Source of the DNA: Amycolatopsis orientalis DSM 40040 = KCTC 9412
Lineage (GTDB): Bacteria; Actinomycetota; Actinomycetes; Mycobacteriales; Pseudonocardiaceae
Direction of reading: 5' to 3'
Assembly: GCF_000478275.1 (NCBI RefSeq)
Contig: NZ_ASJB01000080.1
Coordinates: 62,001 to 126,000, forward strand
DNA: 64,000 nt
Under the pieces are notes generated by a model. The model saw only the letters and a list, made by a program, of their open reading frames with translations. It made no database searches and had not been told where the DNA came from. How positions within the stretch are numbered: position 1 is the stretch's first letter; every line of letters begins with the position of its first letter. The position numbers and the translations under genes are program-made. This document shows positions 49,229 through 57,255 of the stretch, one piece after another.

Positions 49229-49980
49229 TCGACGCTGTGGGTAACCCCCAGTCCCTGCTGCTGCTCGGCGGCACCTCCGACATCGCGCTCGCGATCGCGG
49301 AGAAGTACCTGTCCGAGAAGCCCCTCCGGGTCGTGCTGGCCGGACGTCCGTCGCCGCGGCTCGACGCGGCCGCGCAGCGCCTGAAGGACAAGGGCGCCGA
49401 AGTGTCCACCGTCGGCTTCGACGCGAAGGACATGGACTCGCACCCCGGCGTGCTGGACAAGGCCTTCGAGGGCGGCGACATCGACGTCACCGTCGTGGCG
49501 TTCGGTCTGCTCGGTGACCAGGAAGAGCTGTGGCAGGACCACGCGAAGGCCGTCGAGGCGGCGACCGTGAACTACACGGCCGCGGTGTCGGTCGGGGTCG
49601 TGCTGTCGAACAAGCTCAAGAAGCAGGGCCACGGCAAGGTCATCGCGCTGTCGTCGGTGGCCGGTGAGCGGGTCCGCCGCTCGAACTTCGTCTACGGCTC
49701 CACGAAGGCCGGTTTCGACGGCTTCTACCTGGGCCTCGGCGAGGCGCTGGCGCCTTCCGGCGTGCAGGTGACCGTCGTCCGCCCCGGGCACGTGAAGACC
49801 AAGATGACCGAGGGACTCAAGGACGCCCCGCTGGCGCAGACCGCCGAGCAGGTCGCCGAGATCGCCGTCACCGCCTCGCGCGCCGGCAAGGAACTGGTGT
49901 GGGCTCCCGCGCCGTTCCGGCTGGTCATGTCGGCCCTGCGGCACGTCCCCCGGCCGATCTTCCGGAAACTGCCGATCTAG
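49225..49980 (+). CDS. dprE2: Decaprenylphosphoryl-2-keto-ribose reductase DprE2
   Basis: 251 aa SDR. Cofactor motif LLGGTSDIA near residue 14, catalytic Ser (LSSVAG), Tyr and Lys (YGSTK) present. It reduces the keto intermediate made by DprE1 to decaprenyl-phospho-arabinose using NADH. GTG start coupled to dprE1. In mycobacteria aftA follows directly; here an ESX-type operon follows instead. Confidence 0.94.
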   Translation: MIDAVGNPQSLLLLGGTSDIALAIAEKYLSEKPLRVVLAGRPSPRLDAAAQRLKDKGAEVSTVGFDAKDMDSHPGVLDKAFEGGDIDVTVVAFGLLGDQEELWQDHAKAVEAATVNYTAAVSVGVVLSNKLKKQGHGKVIALSSVAGERVRRSNFVYGSTKAGFDGFYLGLGEALAPSGVQVTVVRPGHVKTKMTEGLKDAPLAQTAEQVAEIAVTASRAGKELVWAPAPFRLVMSALRHVPRPIFRKLPI

Positions 49981-50066
49981 GGAACGGCCTCACGGCCGCG
50001 TTCGTCTCACCCGGTGCACGGAGGGGGAAAGGGTCCCCCCTTCCGTCCCCGGGTTGAGAGGAATCG

Positions 50067-50552
50067 ATGGCTGACCAGGAAGCCAGGCTCGACGCGGCCA
50101 TCCGGTCGTTTCAGGAGCAGGCCGCCAAAGCAGCGGAACTGAAGGACAAGATCGCCGGGCTGCGCGGGTCCGCGCGCAACGCCGACGGCTCGGTGACGGT
50201 GACCGTCGCCCCGTCGGGCGCGTTGCTGGGACTCCAGCTGTCCCCCAAGGCGATGAACCGCACGCATACCGCGCTGCAGCAGGAGATCCTGACCGCGATC
50301 AGGGAAGCCACGCAGCAGGCCGCGGCCGCGATGCAGCAGACCGTCCAGCCGATCCTCGGCGATCGCGCGGACCAGTTCAAAGAGGCGTTCAACGCCCATG
50401 TCGAACCGCTGGGGCCGAGCGCTCCCCCGCCCGCGGAATCCCTCGCGGGCCCGGCCGCCCAGCAGCCCGTCCGTACCCAGCGTCCGGCTCGCCCGGCCCC
50501 GGCCGATGACGACGACTTCGGCGGCCCCATCCTGCGGAGGGACTCGTTTTGA
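50067..50552 (+). CDS. YbaB/EbfC family protein of the second T7SS cluster
   Basis: 161 aa. Helix 1 (EARLDAAIRSFQEQAAKAAEL), then a beta core GSARNADGSVTVTVAPSG, LLGLQLSPKAM and a long helix. The last 50 residues are Pro/Ala-rich ending in an acidic DDDDF patch. It is similar in layout to the protein at 424-945. The ATG at 50067 has GAGAGG upstream. Its end overlaps the next gene by 4 bp (TTGA). Together with the following EspC-WXG protein it reproduces the order seen at 98-5955. Confidence 0.78.
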   Translation: MADQEARLDAAIRSFQEQAAKAAELKDKIAGLRGSARNADGSVTVTVAPSGALLGLQLSPKAMNRTHTALQQEILTAIREATQQAAAAMQQTVQPILGDRADQFKEAFNAHVEPLGPSAPPPAESLAGPAAQQPVRTQRPARPAPADDDDFGGPILRRDSF

Positions 50553-52039
50553 CCGGCTTCGGCGTACAGACGGAAGCGCTCACCGCGCACGCGACGGGTT
50601 CCAAAGAGGCGTCGGGGAACTTCGGCAGCCTCGCGAGCCTGCTCGAACAGGCCAGGGTCTCCGACGACTGCTTCGGCCCGCTCGGCGAGCTGATGGCGTT
50701 CAAGTACTTCGACTCCTTGCAGGAGTGCCAGGATCTCGCCGAGCAGGCGAAGTCCTTCATGGCGCAGATCGCCGACAAGACCACCACCGCGGCGAAGACC
50801 TACCTCGACCACAACCAGGGCACCGCCGAGGTCATCACCGGCCTCGGGGCGGGCCTGGACGACGGCGGCGGCGGTCCCGGCGGTCTGAGCGACCTCAACA
50901 GCTCCGGTGACGCCGGCCGCAAGGGGTATTGGGAGCAGAACGGCGGCTACGGCAGCTCGTGGCTCAGCACCTCTTCGGAGGTGGCGAGGGCGAGCAGCCC
51001 ACCGGACGTCGCGATCGCGGCCGTGCACGCGCGGATGGAACAACTCCAGCTCGTGACGAGCCCTGGACAGTCCTTTTTGGACAACGGGCTCGGTTTCCTG
51101 ATCGGGATCGTGATCAGCCCGCTGGTCGAACTCGTGCTGGAACCCGCGATCGGCGACCCCGAGCAGATGCGCAGCACCGCCAAGGGCTGGGAGCAGACGG
51201 CGAAGTGGCTCGAGGGCGTCGCCGAGCACGAGCAGAAGCGAGCCGACGGCACCAAAGAGGCGTGGAAGGGCGAGGCGGGCGACGCGTTCCGCGGCCAGAT
51301 GACCGAGTTCTCGGGCGGCGCCAAGGCGTTCGCGAACGACGTCCGCGGACTACAGCAGATCCTGGAGATCGCCGCCGACCTGTTCGACGCGTTCGTCGAG
51401 ATCGTCATCGACATCATCCAGGAACTGGTGATGGGCCTGATCATCGAGTGGCTGGCCGCGCTGGCCGCCTCGTGGATCACGGCGGGTGCCTCGGTCGGCG
51501 CGGCGGGCGCGGCGACGGCCGGTCAGGTCGCGGTGACCGGCGGACGACTCGGGATGAAGGTCAAGCAGCTGCTCGGCAAGCTCAAGCCGCTGATCGAAAA
51601 GCTCGAAGACATCCTGAAGACGCTCCGCAACGGGCCGCTCAAGAAGGTCGTCGAGCGCACCGAAGGACTGCGCGACGGCAACTGGCTGCAGAAGCGGCTC
51701 GCCGACCAGATCGACAAGAACCCGCTGGCCAAGATCGTCACGAAGGCCAACCCGACGACGGGTGCCTCCAAGACGGCCAACAAGTTCGCGAACCGGTACG
51801 GCGTCGGCGGCGAAGGCTCGGACGCACTCACCACGAACCTCACCGAGGCCGGGCTGCGCGCGATGGGCATGAACGGGACGACCAGCCTCGGCAAGGCCGC
51901 CTTCCGCGGCAGCGCGGGTAATCTGGCCGAACTGGGCGTCGAACAGGGCGTCAAGGCGGGCTACAACGAGTCGCAGGACTCGTCGTCCGAGGAAGAGCGC
52001 CGCGCGGCGACCGACAGAGGGTTCACGATCGAAGAATGA
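50549..52039 (+). CDS. EspC-WXG fusion protein, probable T7SS effector
   Basis: 496 aa. Residues 1-95 match the EspC-like protein at 98-427 (LTAHA near 11, TTTAAKTYLD near 85). Residues about 185-400 match the N-terminal targeting region of the RHS toxin at 979: a hydrophobic DNGLGFLIGIVISPLVELV, an A-x-x-W-x-x-x-A helix, EAWKGEAGDAFRGQM (WXG) and a membrane-like helix pair. The last about 110 residues (after KANPTTG) are a separate charged domain that could be the active part; I do not recognise it. TTG start coupled to the YbaB gene; its 3' end overlaps the next gene by 4 bp. Confidence 0.75.
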   Translation: MTGFGVQTEALTAHATGSKEASGNFGSLASLLEQARVSDDCFGPLGELMAFKYFDSLQECQDLAEQAKSFMAQIADKTTTAAKTYLDHNQGTAEVITGLGAGLDDGGGGPGGLSDLNSSGDAGRKGYWEQNGGYGSSWLSTSSEVARASSPPDVAIAAVHARMEQLQLVTSPGQSFLDNGLGFLIGIVISPLVELVLEPAIGDPEQMRSTAKGWEQTAKWLEGVAEHEQKRADGTKEAWKGEAGDAFRGQMTEFSGGAKAFANDVRGLQQILEIAADLFDAFVEIVIDIIQELVMGLIIEWLAALAASWITAGASVGAAGAATAGQVAVTGGRLGMKVKQLLGKLKPLIEKLEDILKTLRNGPLKKVVERTEGLRDGNWLQKRLADQIDKNPLAKIVTKANPTTGASKTANKFANRYGVGGEGSDALTTNLTEAGLRAMGMNGTTSLGKAAFRGSAGNLAELGVEQGVKAGYNESQDSSSEEERRAATDRGFTIEE

Positions 52040-52752
52040 ATCTCGGCTACCCGCTCGGGGCCGCGTCACAGGCCCTGCCGTCGCTGCATCCCGGTGAACG
52101 GTTGCTGTGGGCCGCGTACGGCCGGACGCTGAACTACGACGTGCGCGGCCTCGATCCGTGGGGTGTGCCGAAGAAGAGCGTGCTGGGCAAACTCGGCTCC
52201 GGCGCGGCGAACTTCGCCGGCGACGTGGTCGGTGCGGCGCTGGGCGCAGGCGACGACGGCGGCAAGTCGAATCCGCCGTCACCGCAGGTCATCGTGCTCG
52301 GCGACCAGGGCGGTATCGCGCACACGGCGGTACGGGAGCTGTCCACCAGCGGTTCGCTTTCGCGGCTGTGGGCGCTGACCAGCGCGCGGCTGCTGGTGCT
52401 GGAGAAGTTCATCCCGCCGCCGGAACCGGTGAAGCCCGCCGAGAAGACGTTCATGTCGAAGGCGATCGGGTTCGGCAAGGGCGTGGTCAAGACCGGCAAG
52501 GAGATCGCCGCGATCATGACCACGAAGACCTACGGCGAGAACGCCGAGGGCGTTCCGATCGCGCGACAGGAAATGGTTCCGTGCGCCGAAATCCCGCGTG
52601 ACCGCGTCGCCGGTTTCGCGGTGGCCGAGCACGGCAAGAAGCGGCGCCCCTGCATTCGAGTGTCCTTTGTGGACGGATCGGGTATGGACTTCTTGTTCGA
52701 CTGTGACGATCCCCGGCAGTTCGCCTGGCTGCACTCGATGACGGTGAGCTGA
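52036..52752 (+). CDS. Unknown protein with PH-like pattern, T7SS cluster (paralogue 1)
   Basis: 238 aa, no signal peptide. LHPGERLLWAAYGR starts the fold, then a Gly/Ala-rich insertion of about 50 residues, LSRLWALTSARLLVLEK (a bacterial PH-domain style LT-x-x-R-L-x-V), and the end EIPRDRVAGFAVAEHG, RVSFVDGSGMDFLF. The next gene repeats this outline. The ATG at 52036 overlaps the stop of the EspC-WXG gene (ATGA). I infer a cytoplasmic or membrane-peripheral partner of the secreted protein, perhaps its immunity or chaperone factor; function unknown. Confidence 0.62.
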   Translation: MNLGYPLGAASQALPSLHPGERLLWAAYGRTLNYDVRGLDPWGVPKKSVLGKLGSGAANFAGDVVGAALGAGDDGGKSNPPSPQVIVLGDQGGIAHTAVRELSTSGSLSRLWALTSARLLVLEKFIPPPEPVKPAEKTFMSKAIGFGKGVVKTGKEIAAIMTTKTYGENAEGVPIARQEMVPCAEIPRDRVAGFAVAEHGKKRRPCIRVSFVDGSGMDFLFDCDDPRQFAWLHSMTVS

Positions 52753-53345
52753 TGGAGAACACGCTTCCGATGGCGAAGTCCGTCGACGAGATCGTCGAAC
52801 GGGAACTGCACCAGTTCTGGCTCGCGCCCGGCGAGCGCCTGATCCTCGGCTGCCCGCCCGCGCACGGCTACGTCGGGCTGCTGCTGGACGGCAAGCTCAC
52901 GCTGCCCTACGAGGCGGCGCGGGAAACCCCTGCGGTGACGGGGAAGCCGCGGTGGCCATTGCCCGCTCCCGACGTACTCGAAGCCGACTGGACCGACGAC
53001 CCGACGATCGCCTACTGGGTGGTCGCGCGGTCCGCGGACCAGATCGCCGCCCGGCTCGCCGACCATCTCGCCGGAGGTAAGGGCGAGGCGCTGCTGACGC
53101 TGTCGGACCGGCGGTTGGCCGTCGTGTACCCGGCGCGGATGCTGGAAGGCGAGGATCCCGCCCAGCCGTTCCGGACCTTCGAGGAGATGCCGTCGGGCGT
53201 GGTGCGTTCGGTGTCCGCGCGTTACCTGGGGCGGAGTTTTCCGCCGCGTCCGGTGCTTCAGTTCGTCTTCGCCGACGGCTCCGTGGTCTACCAGCGGGAC
53301 ATGCTGGCGGTCGACAAGGCGACCCGGGCCGACTCCCGCCGCTGA
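52752..53345 (+). CDS. Unknown protein with PH-like pattern, T7SS cluster (paralogue 2)
   Basis: 197 aa. LAPGERLILGCPPAHGYVGL, then LLTLSDRRLAVVYPARML and EEMPSGVVRSVSARYLG with FVFADGSVVYQRDM follow the same order as in the preceding protein, so the two are probably ancient tandem duplicates. No membrane helix or signal. The ATG at 52752 overlaps the last base of the previous stop, so the four genes 50067-53345 form one translationally coupled operon. I do not recognise a family. Confidence 0.6.
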   Translation: MENTLPMAKSVDEIVERELHQFWLAPGERLILGCPPAHGYVGLLLDGKLTLPYEAARETPAVTGKPRWPLPAPDVLEADWTDDPTIAYWVVARSADQIAARLADHLAGGKGEALLTLSDRRLAVVYPARMLEGEDPAQPFRTFEEMPSGVVRSVSARYLGRSFPPRPVLQFVFADGSVVYQRDMLAVDKATRADSRR

Positions 53346-53358
53346 TCCCCTCCCCTCC

Positions 53359-53381
53359 CGCGTTTAGTCCTCTGGATGCGG
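53359..53381 (+). repeat. Half copy of the CCTCTGGATGCG palindrome
   Basis: CGCGTTTAGTCCTCTGGATG then CGG closely matches the left arm of the palindrome at 5961-5983 and its inverted right arm, but no second arm follows. It lies at the end of the T7SS operon in front of the methyltransferase gene. Confidence 0.75.
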
Positions 53382-53402
53382 GTTTACCCGGAGACGACGA
53401 CC

Positions 53403-54197
53403 TTGCGAAAGCCACTCAGCACGCATCAGGGCAGGCATCTCTTCGGCCAGGACCCCGAGTCCTACGACGCCGGGCGCCCCGACTACCCCGACCGCGTCTA
53501 CGAAATCCTCGTCGCCGAGTGCGGTCTCGGTCCCGGCGCACGAGTCGTCGAGATCGGACCGGCGACCGGCCTGGTCACCGCCCGGCTGCTCGCGCACCAG
53601 GCCACGGTCACCGCCGTCGAGCCCAGCGCTCCCCTGGCCGACTTCCTTCGCGCCGCACACCCCGCCGAGGCTCTCGACGTCGTCACCGCCCCCTTCGAGG
53701 AAGCCGAACTCCCCGACGACGGCTTCGACCTGGCGGTGGCGGCCACGTCCTTTCACTGGGTCCAGCCCGACGTCGGCGCCGCGAAGCTGCGGCGGATCGT
53801 CAAACCGGGCGGGCGGGTCGCGCTCTGGTGGATGATGTTCGAGGACCCGGCCCGGCCGCACGACTTCGACGTTGCCGCCGAAGAGATCCTCGGGATGTCG
53901 CCAGGAACCGTGATGGATCCGGGCGGGCCGCCGTTCCAGCTGGACGTCGACGCCCATCGCGAGTACTTGACAGCCGCGGGGTTCACCGGTTTCGCCGGTG
54001 AGGTGATCCGCTCCGAAGCACGGATGGACGCCGTCCGGCTGCGCACGTTGTACGCCTCGATGGCGCTCGTGCTGAGTCATCCGCCGGAGGAGCGCCTGCG
54101 GCTGCTCGACGCCATCGAGAACCTGGTCGTCGACCGCTTCGGCGGTGAGGTCGTCCGCCCCTTCGTGACGGGGTTCTACCGCGCGGGGCGGAGGTAG
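53403..54197 (+). CDS. Class I SAM-dependent methyltransferase
   Basis: About 264 aa. The opening GRHLFGQDPESYDAGRPDYP is typical of Methyltransf_11/25 small-molecule methyltransferases. The SAM motif VVEIGPATGLVTARLL and acidic loop VEPSAP follow, then FDLAVAATSFHW and a glycine-rich motif KPGGRVALWW. The substrate is unknown. The start is uncertain: TTG at 53403 has GGAG about 10 bases upstream; the in-frame ATG at 53376 lies inside the repeat at 53359. Its 3' end overlaps the convergent GT-C gene by 22 bp. Confidence 0.83.
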   Translation: MRKPLSTHQGRHLFGQDPESYDAGRPDYPDRVYEILVAECGLGPGARVVEIGPATGLVTARLLAHQATVTAVEPSAPLADFLRAAHPAEALDVVTAPFEEAELPDDGFDLAVAATSFHWVQPDVGAAKLRRIVKPGGRVALWWMMFEDPARPHDFDVAAEEILGMSPGTVMDPGGPPFQLDVDAHREYLTAAGFTGFAGEVIRSEARMDAVRLRTLYASMALVLSHPPEERLRLLDAIENLVVDRFGGEVVRPFVTGFYRAGRR

Positions 54198-55681
54198 AGC
54201 TGCTGGGTGCCCATCCACGGCGAGCTGATCGTCCAAGTGGCCAGCGCGTTCGGCGGCGGCGCCTTCCGGGTGGTGGCCAGCACCAGATCCGGGGTCGCGG
54301 GCGGGACGCTGTGGTCGAAGAACCGGAAGTTCGCCTCCAACAGGGCCTTGCCGAGGTCGCCGCTGCGATTCTTCGTCTCGACGATCGCCGGGTCGACCGA
54401 GCCGCGGTCGGAGAACTGGTCGACGATGTCGCAATCGCAGGCGTAGGCGAGCGCCCCGACCTCGCCGGCGCTTTCCACCTTCCGCCCCTTGGTCAGTTCG
54501 GCCAGTTGCGAGCCGATCTTGCGGTACTCGTCGGACGCGGCGTGGTTACTGGTGATGGGCGCGAACCGGCGCGGCAGTTCCGGGGTCGCGTACGCGACGA
54601 CGCTCGCGAGAAGGAACGCGCCGGCGAGGATCCCCGCGCCGAGCCGGGCCCGTCCGGGCACCGCGCAGGCACCGGCGGCGAGGAAGATCGTCGCGCCGAC
54701 GATGCTCGGCGCGTAATACCAGTGATAGGGCGGGACGTTCAGCCAGCAGTAGGCCAGATAGTGCGCCGCACCGGCGATCGCGAGGGTCGCGAACGGCAGC
54801 AGGCGCTTCGCCCCGTCCGCGCCGCGGCGGTAGTGGAACGTCCACAGTAGACCGGCGAGCCCCCCGATCACGAGCGGCAGGAAGGAAAGTGTCGCCGCCA
54901 CCGGGAAATTGCGCCAGTACAGCAGCGGGCCGTTGGTGAAGCTGAACGGTCCCCATGACCGCTGCATGATCTTGATGACCAGGGTGTCCGGTACCGCCGA
55001 ACCCAGCGCCAGCCAGCTGAACACGAACCACGGCAGCATCACCGCGAGCGCGGCGAAGGTCATGCGCCAGATCCCCACCCAGAACTCGCGGCGCGCGAGG
55101 AACAGGACGAACGCGATCAGCAGCAGATCGATCCGGATGAGCGCGATCAGGCCGATCACGGCGCCCGCGGCGGCGGGGCGGCGTTCGTGCAGGAGCACCA
55201 TCAGCCAGACGACAGCCGTCGCGCCGAGGGCGACTTCGAGACCGACCGACGACAGCAGCAGCGGATTCACCAGCAGCAGGCCCAGCGCGAGCGGGGCGAA
55301 GCCGCCGGGGAGGCCGGTCGCGGCGCCGATGCGGCGCAGGCCGAGCACGAGCAGCACCTGACTGGCCACGAACACGATCCCGGCGGCGAAGACGGCATCG
55401 CGGACGATGAACGTGAGGAGCGCCAGCACGAGGACGTTCAGCGGCGACGTCGCCGTGTTGGCGGTGCCGTCCTCGATCAGGCCCCAATGGCCGTGGAAGG
55501 CGAGGTTCTTCGCATACGACAGCGTGATGTACGTGTCGTCGATCAAATGCCCGCTGACCAGGACGAACACCAGGGCGGAAGCGACCGCCGCCCCGGCAGG
55601 CAGCACCCAGGGGCGAGCGAGGACGGCGGCGACCGGCAGCGCACCGGTGGCCTTGGGCAATTCAGCGGAGGCGCTTCGCAT
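54176..55681 (-). CDS. GT-C family membrane glycosyltransferase, in the aftB position
   Basis: 501 aa, about ten membrane helices and a C-terminal periplasmic domain of roughly 120 residues. The first outer loop carries HLIDDTYITLSYAKNLAFHG, the DD of GT-C lipid-phosphate-sugar enzymes. In M. tuberculosis AftB (Rv3805c) lies next to ubiA in this same orientation, but AftB is about 627 aa and I cannot align it confidently by eye. It may be an arabinosyltransferase of the AftB type or a related mannosyl- or arabinosyl-transferase. A separate promoter is likely because a hairpin at 55723-55763 divides it from the ubiA group. Confidence 0.75.
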   Translation of the reverse strand: MRSASAELPKATGALPVAAVLARPWVLPAGAAVASALVFVLVSGHLIDDTYITLSYAKNLAFHGHWGLIEDGTANTATSPLNVLVLALLTFIVRDAVFAAGIVFVASQVLLVLGLRRIGAATGLPGGFAPLALGLLLVNPLLLSSVGLEVALGATAVVWLMVLLHERRPAAAGAVIGLIALIRIDLLLIAFVLFLARREFWVGIWRMTFAALAVMLPWFVFSWLALGSAVPDTLVIKIMQRSWGPFSFTNGPLLYWRNFPVAATLSFLPLVIGGLAGLLWTFHYRRGADGAKRLLPFATLAIAGAAHYLAYCWLNVPPYHWYYAPSIVGATIFLAAGACAVPGRARLGAGILAGAFLLASVVAYATPELPRRFAPITSNHAASDEYRKIGSQLAELTKGRKVESAGEVGALAYACDCDIVDQFSDRGSVDPAIVETKNRSGDLGKALLEANFRFFDHSVPPATPDLVLATTRKAPPPNALATWTISSPWMGTQQLYLRPAR

Positions 55682-55722
55682 CACGAACACCGTACACGGT
55701 GCCGTGATGATTCCGTTATCTA

Positions 55723-55763
55723 CCGTCCGTGGGACTGGTCACGTCCGGCTGTCCCACGGACGG
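55723..55763 (-). terminator. 13-bp hairpin after the ubiA operon
   Basis: CCGTCCGTGGGAC (55723-55735) and its exact complement (55751-55763) enclose a 15-base loop, 7 bp after the stop of the small membrane protein on the minus strand. No clear U run. The position fits a transcription terminator separating that gene from the GT-C gene. Confidence 0.6.
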
Positions 55764-55769
55764 ATGATC

Positions 55770-56198
55770 TCAGTTCCCGTAGTTACGCCAGCCGCGGTCA
55801 CCAGGGCCGTCACGGAAGTCCCGGTGCGGGCCGGGACCGTCCTGGCCACGGTGTTCGCGGGAGATGCCGGGCCGGTCACCGTGCCTGCCACCCCCATGGG
55901 TGGCGAAGCCGACGGCGGTGCCGATGATCCCGCCACCGAGGATGAAGCCGAGCAGGCCGACCGCAACCAGTTGCGTCGCGCGATGCCCGGCGAAGCGGCG
56001 GAAACCGCCCTTCCCCGGCGGGGCCTGCTGCGGCGGCGGGGCCCACTGCGGAGCGCCCGCGGGCGGCGCGGGCGGAGGTTCAGCCGGGGTTTCGGTACCG
56101 GCCGCCGGTTCGGCGGGTTTCTTCGCGGTCTCGTCGCCGACCGCGGGCTGTTCGACGGTCTTGTCCTCGTCCTCGGACGGCCGCTGCGGGTCGCTCAT
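55770..56198 (-). CDS. Single-pass membrane protein with charged Gly/Arg/Asp/His tail, unknown
   Basis: 142 aa. Cytoplasmic Pro/Glu-rich head (residues 1-75), one transmembrane helix (QLVAVGLLGFILGGGIIGTA), then an outer tail of about 45 residues extremely rich in Gly, Arg, Asp and His (HGGGRHGDRPG). The ATG at 56198 has AAGGAGCG upstream. It follows ubiA on the same strand (gap about 100 bp) in the arabinogalactan region. I recognise no family. The tail could bind wall polymers or metal, but that is speculation. Confidence 0.68.
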   Translation of the reverse strand: MSDPQRPSEDEDKTVEQPAVGDETAKKPAEPAAGTETPAEPPPAPPAGAPQWAPPPQQAPPGKGGFRRFAGHRATQLVAVGLLGFILGGGIIGTAVGFATHGGGRHGDRPGISREHRGQDGPGPHRDFRDGPGDRGWRNYGN

Positions 56199-56295
56199 CT
56201 TTCGCTCCTTGGTCGATGGGAGCGGGTGTGTCACCCGCTCCCATCACCGAGGATGCGTGTCCAACCTGTGGATCCGCTGTGCCGGAGCTGTCGAA

Positions 56296-57255
56296 TCAGA
56301 GATAGAACGACAGGAACAGCGTGACGACCCAGCTCGCGCCGAGGACCTGCAGCACGCGGTCCTTGAGCGCGATCTCCTCCGGCTCGCCCGCGTTGCCGCC
56401 GTCGACGTCGACGGCGTAGCGCAGGACGGCCACCACGAACGGGACCATCGAGACGACGGCCCAGACCGAGTTGTGCTCGACCTGGCGGATCTCGAACGCC
56501 CACAGGCAGTACGACATGATCAGGATCGCCGCGGACGTCGCCCAGACGAACCGCAGGTAACTCGCGGAGTACTTCTTCAGCGAAGACCGGATCTTCGCCC
56601 CTGTCCGCTCGAAGAGCATGATCTCGGCGTAGCGCTTGCCCGCCACCATGAACAGCGAGCCGAACGCGGTGACCAGCAGGAACCACTGCGAAAGCGCGAT
56701 ACCCGCGGCCACACCACCGGCGATCGACCGCATCAGGAAGCCCGAGCCGACGATGGCCAGATCGACCACCGGCTGGTGCTTGAGCCCGAAGCAGTAGCCG
56801 AGCTGCACGGCCTCGTAGACCGCCAGCACGACCGCGAGCTGCCAGCTGGCGAGGAACGAGATGCCGAGGCCGGCGGCGAAGAAGAAGCCCGCCGCGACGA
56901 AGGCCACGGGCACCGGCACGATCCCGGCCGCGATCGGCCGGTTCCGCTTGGTCGGGTGGGCCTTGTCCGCTTCGACGTCGATCGCGTCGTTGATGAGATA
57001 GACCGAGGAGGCCACCAGCGAGAACGCCGCGAAGGCGATCACCGCGGCGATCAGCAGGCCGGTCCGGTCCGTCGACTTGGAGAAAGCGAAGAACGGTGCG
57101 GCGAACACCAGCACGTTCTTCACCCACTGGCGCGGGCGTGCCGTCTTGATGATGCCGCCGACGAGACCGCCGGCGACCTTCTTCGGCTCGGCGGCCTCGG
57201 CCACGGGTTCTACGTCGTCAGGCTTGGAATCGGCCTTCTCGGTCGTTTCACTCAT
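56296..57255 (-). CDS. ubiA: Decaprenyl-phosphate phosphoribosyltransferase (DPPR synthase, UbiA family)
   Basis: 319 aa, nine predicted helices. First aspartate motif NDAIDVEADKAHPTKRNRPI and second YCFGLKHQPVVD are those of Rv3806c. It transfers 5-phosphoribose from PRPP to decaprenyl phosphate, the first committed step to the arabinose donor. A charged head (MSETTEKADSK) precedes the helices. The start overlaps the PAP2 gene stop by 4 bp, so glf, PAP2 and ubiA are one operon. Confidence 0.94.
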   Translation of the reverse strand: MSETTEKADSKPDDVEPVAEAAEPKKVAGGLVGGIIKTARPRQWVKNVLVFAAPFFAFSKSTDRTGLLIAAVIAFAAFSLVASSVYLINDAIDVEADKAHPTKRNRPIAAGIVPVPVAFVAAGFFFAAGLGISFLASWQLAVVLAVYEAVQLGYCFGLKHQPVVDLAIVGSGFLMRSIAGGVAAGIALSQWFLLVTAFGSLFMVAGKRYAEIMLFERTGAKIRSSLKKYSASYLRFVWATSAAILIMSYCLWAFEIRQVEHNSVWAVVSMVPFVVAVLRYAVDVDGGNAGEPEEIALKDRVLQVLGASWVVTLFLSFYL

